Shown here piece by piece: positions 14,634 to 16,336 of a DNA stretch of 16,336 nucleotides (positions are counted from its first letter, which is position 1; every line of letters begins with the position of its first letter). The translations under genes were made by a program, and so were the position numbers. Below the pieces are notes generated by a model. That model worked only from the letters and a program-made list of their open reading frames with translations, searched no databases and was not told the DNA's origin. Source of the stretch: an uncultured Azohydromonas sp. (GTDB lineage: Bacteria; Pseudomonadota; Gammaproteobacteria; Burkholderiales; Burkholderiaceae_C); NCBI RefSeq assembly GCF_937926365.1, contig NZ_CALAOH010000199.1:1-16336 (forward strand), in the 5' to 3' direction.

Positions 14634-15430
14634 TGCTCGTGCACCCCCAGTTCAATCCCATTGCCCTTTCGCTCGGCCCGCTGCAGGTGCACTGGTATGG
14701 GTTGACCTACATGGCGGCCTTCGGCCTGTTCCTGTGGCTGGCGGTGCGGCGGGTACGTCTGCCGTGGTTCGCGCAGGCGGGCTGGACTCGGCGTGATGTG
14801 GAGGATTTGCTGTTCTTTGGCGTGCTGGGCGTGGTTGTGGGAGGCCGACTGGGCTACGCGCTGTTCTACAAGCCGGGCTACTACGCCAGCCATCCGCTGG
14901 AGGTGTTCATGGTATGGCGCGGCGGCATGTCGTTCCACGGCGGGCTGCTGGGTGTGCTGGGGGCGATGACGCTGTACGCGCACCGGCGCGGGCGGCGCTT
15001 CCTGGAAGTGACGGACTTGATCGCGCCGTGCATCCCCATCGGACTGGCTTGCGGGCGTATCGGCAACTTCATCAACGGTGAGCTGTGGGGGCGGGCGGCC
15101 GACCCGAGCCTGCCCTGGGCGATGGTGTTCCCTCAGTCCGGCTCGGACGTGCCGCGTCATCCCTCGCAGCTCTACCAGTTCACTCTGGAAGGGATGCTGC
15201 TGTTCGTGCTGCTGTGGATCTATGCGCGCAAGCCGCACCCGCTCGGACGCGTCTCGGGAGTGTTTCTCTTGGGTTATGGGCTGCTGCGTTACGTGGCCGA
15301 GTACTTCCGCGAGCCCGACAGTTTCCTGGGATTGCTGGCGTTGAACATGAGCATGGGCCAGTGGCTGTGCCTGCCCATGATTGCTGTCGGCACGCTGTTG
15401 TGGACAAGGTCGTCCAGGCAGGCGGGCTAG
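14633..15430 (+). CDS. lgt: prolipoprotein diacylglyceryl transferase
   Basis: This 265-residue inner-membrane enzyme transfers diacylglyceryl from phosphatidylglycerol to the lipobox cysteine of prolipoproteins, the first step of lipoprotein maturation. Several membrane helices are visible (about 18-38, 58-75, 104-118, 186-197, 207-220, 245-257). Key family motifs are present: the N-terminal VHWYGLTYM (19-27), SFHGGLLG with H102, the Lgt signature GRIGNFINGELWG (141-153), HPSQLYQ (176-182) with E186, and RYVAEYFREPD (219-229). The gene overlaps the upstream LysR stop (TGATG), with GGAGAAGGAAG just before it as ribosome binding site. dnaQ follows after 10 bases, so LysR-lgt-dnaQ likely form one transcript. 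Confidence 0.97.
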   Translation: MLVHPQFNPIALSLGPLQVHWYGLTYMAAFGLFLWLAVRRVRLPWFAQAGWTRRDVEDLLFFGVLGVVVGGRLGYALFYKPGYYASHPLEVFMVWRGGMSFHGGLLGVLGAMTLYAHRRGRRFLEVTDLIAPCIPIGLACGRIGNFINGELWGRAADPSLPWAMVFPQSGSDVPRHPSQLYQFTLEGMLLFVLLWIYARKPHPLGRVSGVFLLGYGLLRYVAEYFREPDSFLGLLALNMSMGQWLCLPMIAVGTLLWTRSSRQAG

Positions 15431-15440
15431 CATCGCGACC

Positions 15441-16151
15441 ATGCGACAGATCTTTCTCGATACCGAAACCACCGGCCTGAGCCCCGAGAGCGGCGACCGC
15501 ATCGTCGAAATCGGCTGCGTCGAGATGGTGGCGCGGCGCCTGAGTGGCCGCAACAAGCACTTCTATCTCAACCCTGAGCGCAAGAACCATGAGGAAGCGG
15601 TGCGCATCCACGGCCTCACGGACGAGTTCCTGGCCGACAAGCCCATATTTGCCGCAGTGGCGGATGAGCTGATGGAGTTCCTTTCGGGCGCCGAGGTCAT
15701 CATTCACAACGCGCCCTTTGACGTTGGCTTCCTGAACGAGGAATTGCGCCGGCTGGGACGGCCACCGCTCGGTCAGCATGTAGCGCAGATCACGGACAGC
15801 CTGCACATGGCCCGGGAACTCTACCCCGGCAAGGCCAACTCGCTGGACGCTCTGTGTCGTCGTCTGGAGGTCGACAACACGAGCCGGACCTTCCACGGCG
15901 CGCTGCTCGATGCCGGGCTGCTGGCGGAGGTCTACATCCGCATGACGCGCGGGCAGAACGCGCTGGTCATCGAAGATGAAGAGGAAAAGACCGAGGTGGT
16001 GGAGGAAGACCTTCCCGCCATCGATCTGACACAGTTCACACTGCCAGTGTTGCGTGCCAGCGAATCCGAGTGCATCGCGCACGAGGCTGTTTTGGCCGGT
16101 CTCGAAAAAGCGAGCGGAGGGCTTGTGCAGTGGAAGAAACTCATGCCATAA
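15441..16151 (+). CDS. dnaQ: DNA polymerase III epsilon subunit (3'-5' proofreading exonuclease)
   Basis: The 236-residue protein is the proofreading exonuclease of the replicative polymerase. All three DEDDh exonuclease motifs are visible: ExoI LDTETTG (D7, E9), ExoII HNAPFDVGFL (D94) and ExoIII FHGALLDAGL (H152, D157). After about residue 175 there is an acidic linker (VIEDEEEKTEVVEEDLPAID) and a C-terminal segment that in this family binds the alpha subunit. The ATG at 15441 is chosen because the exonuclease domain begins directly (MRQIFLDTETTGL); the longer in-frame start at 15381 lies inside lgt. The ribosome binding site is weak, so expression may depend on translation of lgt ten bases upstream. 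A tRNA gene follows. Confidence 0.96.
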   Translation: MRQIFLDTETTGLSPESGDRIVEIGCVEMVARRLSGRNKHFYLNPERKNHEEAVRIHGLTDEFLADKPIFAAVADELMEFLSGAEVIIHNAPFDVGFLNEELRRLGRPPLGQHVAQITDSLHMARELYPGKANSLDALCRRLEVDNTSRTFHGALLDAGLLAEVYIRMTRGQNALVIEDEEEKTEVVEEDLPAIDLTQFTLPVLRASESECIAHEAVLAGLEKASGGLVQWKKLMP

Positions 16152-16152
16152 T
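16123..16152 (+). promoter_or_regulatory. possible promoter for the tRNA-Val gene
   Basis: TTGTGC (16123-16128) and CATAAT (16147-16152) with an 18-base spacer lie across the end of dnaQ. Transcription would begin near 16159, about 30 bases before the mature tRNA. The match to the sigma-70 consensus is moderate. Confidence 0.4.
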
Positions 16153-16189
16153 CGCCGTCTTCCGGGATGCGAGACAACTGATGAATTCC

Positions 16190-16264
16190 GGGCGGTTAGC
16201 TCAGCGGTAGAGCACTGCCTTCACACGGCAGGGGTCGCAGGTTCGAACCCTGCACCGCCCACCA
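16190..16264 (+). tRNA. tRNA-Val (anticodon CAC), CCA encoded
   Basis: A complete cloverleaf is visible. The acceptor stem is GGGCGGT/ACCGCCC (16190-16196 with 16254-16260). The D arm has GCTCAGCGGTAGAGC. The anticodon stem CTGCC/GGCAG has the 7-base loop TTCACAC, giving anticodon CAC that reads the valine codon GUG. The T arm is GCAGG-TTCGAAC-CCTGC. The discriminator A and an encoded CCA end the gene. Confidence 0.97.
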
Positions 16265-16294
16265 GAATTCGAGCTAAAAACAAAACCCAAGTGT

Positions 16295-16323
16295 TTGACA
16301 AGGTTTTTGGTGTGTGTCAGAAT
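16295..16323 (+). promoter_or_regulatory. strong sigma-70 promoter pointing out of the window
   Basis: A perfect -35 TTGACA (16295-16300) is followed by a 17-base spacer and CAGAAT (16318-16323), a good -10. It faces right, so the gene it drives is beyond the edge. A stable RNA gene or a housekeeping gene would fit such a strong promoter. Confidence 0.65.
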
Positions 16324-16336
16324 CTCGGTCTTCGCT

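Overview
The window is high-GC bacterial DNA whose gene content and arrangement fit a betaproteobacterium of the order Burkholderiales, probably a Comamonadaceae-like organism. This is judged from protein character (short [2Fe-2S] IlvD, class I fumarase, YqhA, Acs and Lgt sequences) and not from a database search. Almost all of it is ordinary chromosome. The one clearly mobile item is a group II intron of about 2.85 kb.

Layout from left to right. Bases 1-1500 (minus) hold a MoxR AAA+ ATPase and the start of a DUF58 protein that runs off the left edge. Divergent from moxR, only 31 bp away, is a class II histone-deacetylase-like amidohydrolase (1532-2473), followed by a large MscS-type mechanosensitive channel (2604-3983). 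A hairpin terminator separates mscS from the convergent class I fumarase (4082-5608, minus). Directly upstream of fumarase, in the same orientation, lies a group II intron encoding a reverse transcriptase/maturase with a C-terminal HNH domain (CDS 5740-7464). Its domain V is plainly recognisable at 5672-5705. Upstream of the intron is the inner-membrane protein YqhA (8564-9160, minus). Divergent from yqhA is acetyl-CoA synthetase acs (9322-11292, plus), which meets a small periplasmic cytochrome c (11451-11759, minus) across two back-to-back terminators. Then come ilvD (11883-13562, minus), a divergent LysR regulator (13707-14633), lgt overlapping it by one base, dnaQ, a tRNA-Val(CAC), and a strong promoter that points out of the right edge.

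Central carbon metabolism (fumarase, Acs) and branched-chain amino-acid synthesis (IlvD) sit beside housekeeping genes (Lgt, DnaQ, tRNA).

The most interesting region is 5610-8563. The intron appears to fill what would otherwise be a short yqhA-fumarase spacer. Its 3' end lies within a few tens of bases of the fumarase start codon, which has no visible Shine-Dalgarno sequence. The 5' non-coding part seems unusually long (about 0.9 kb before the ORF) and holds a dense series of hairpins, several capped by GAAA loops. An IBS1/EBS1 match, a GTGCG 5' end and a possible domain I closing stem all favour an intron start at 8479. A second, shorter start at 8052 (GTGTG) cannot be excluded; in that case about 430 bp of hairpin-rich DNA would be a separate unexplained element. 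I see no CRISPR array, defence system, prophage or insertion sequence.
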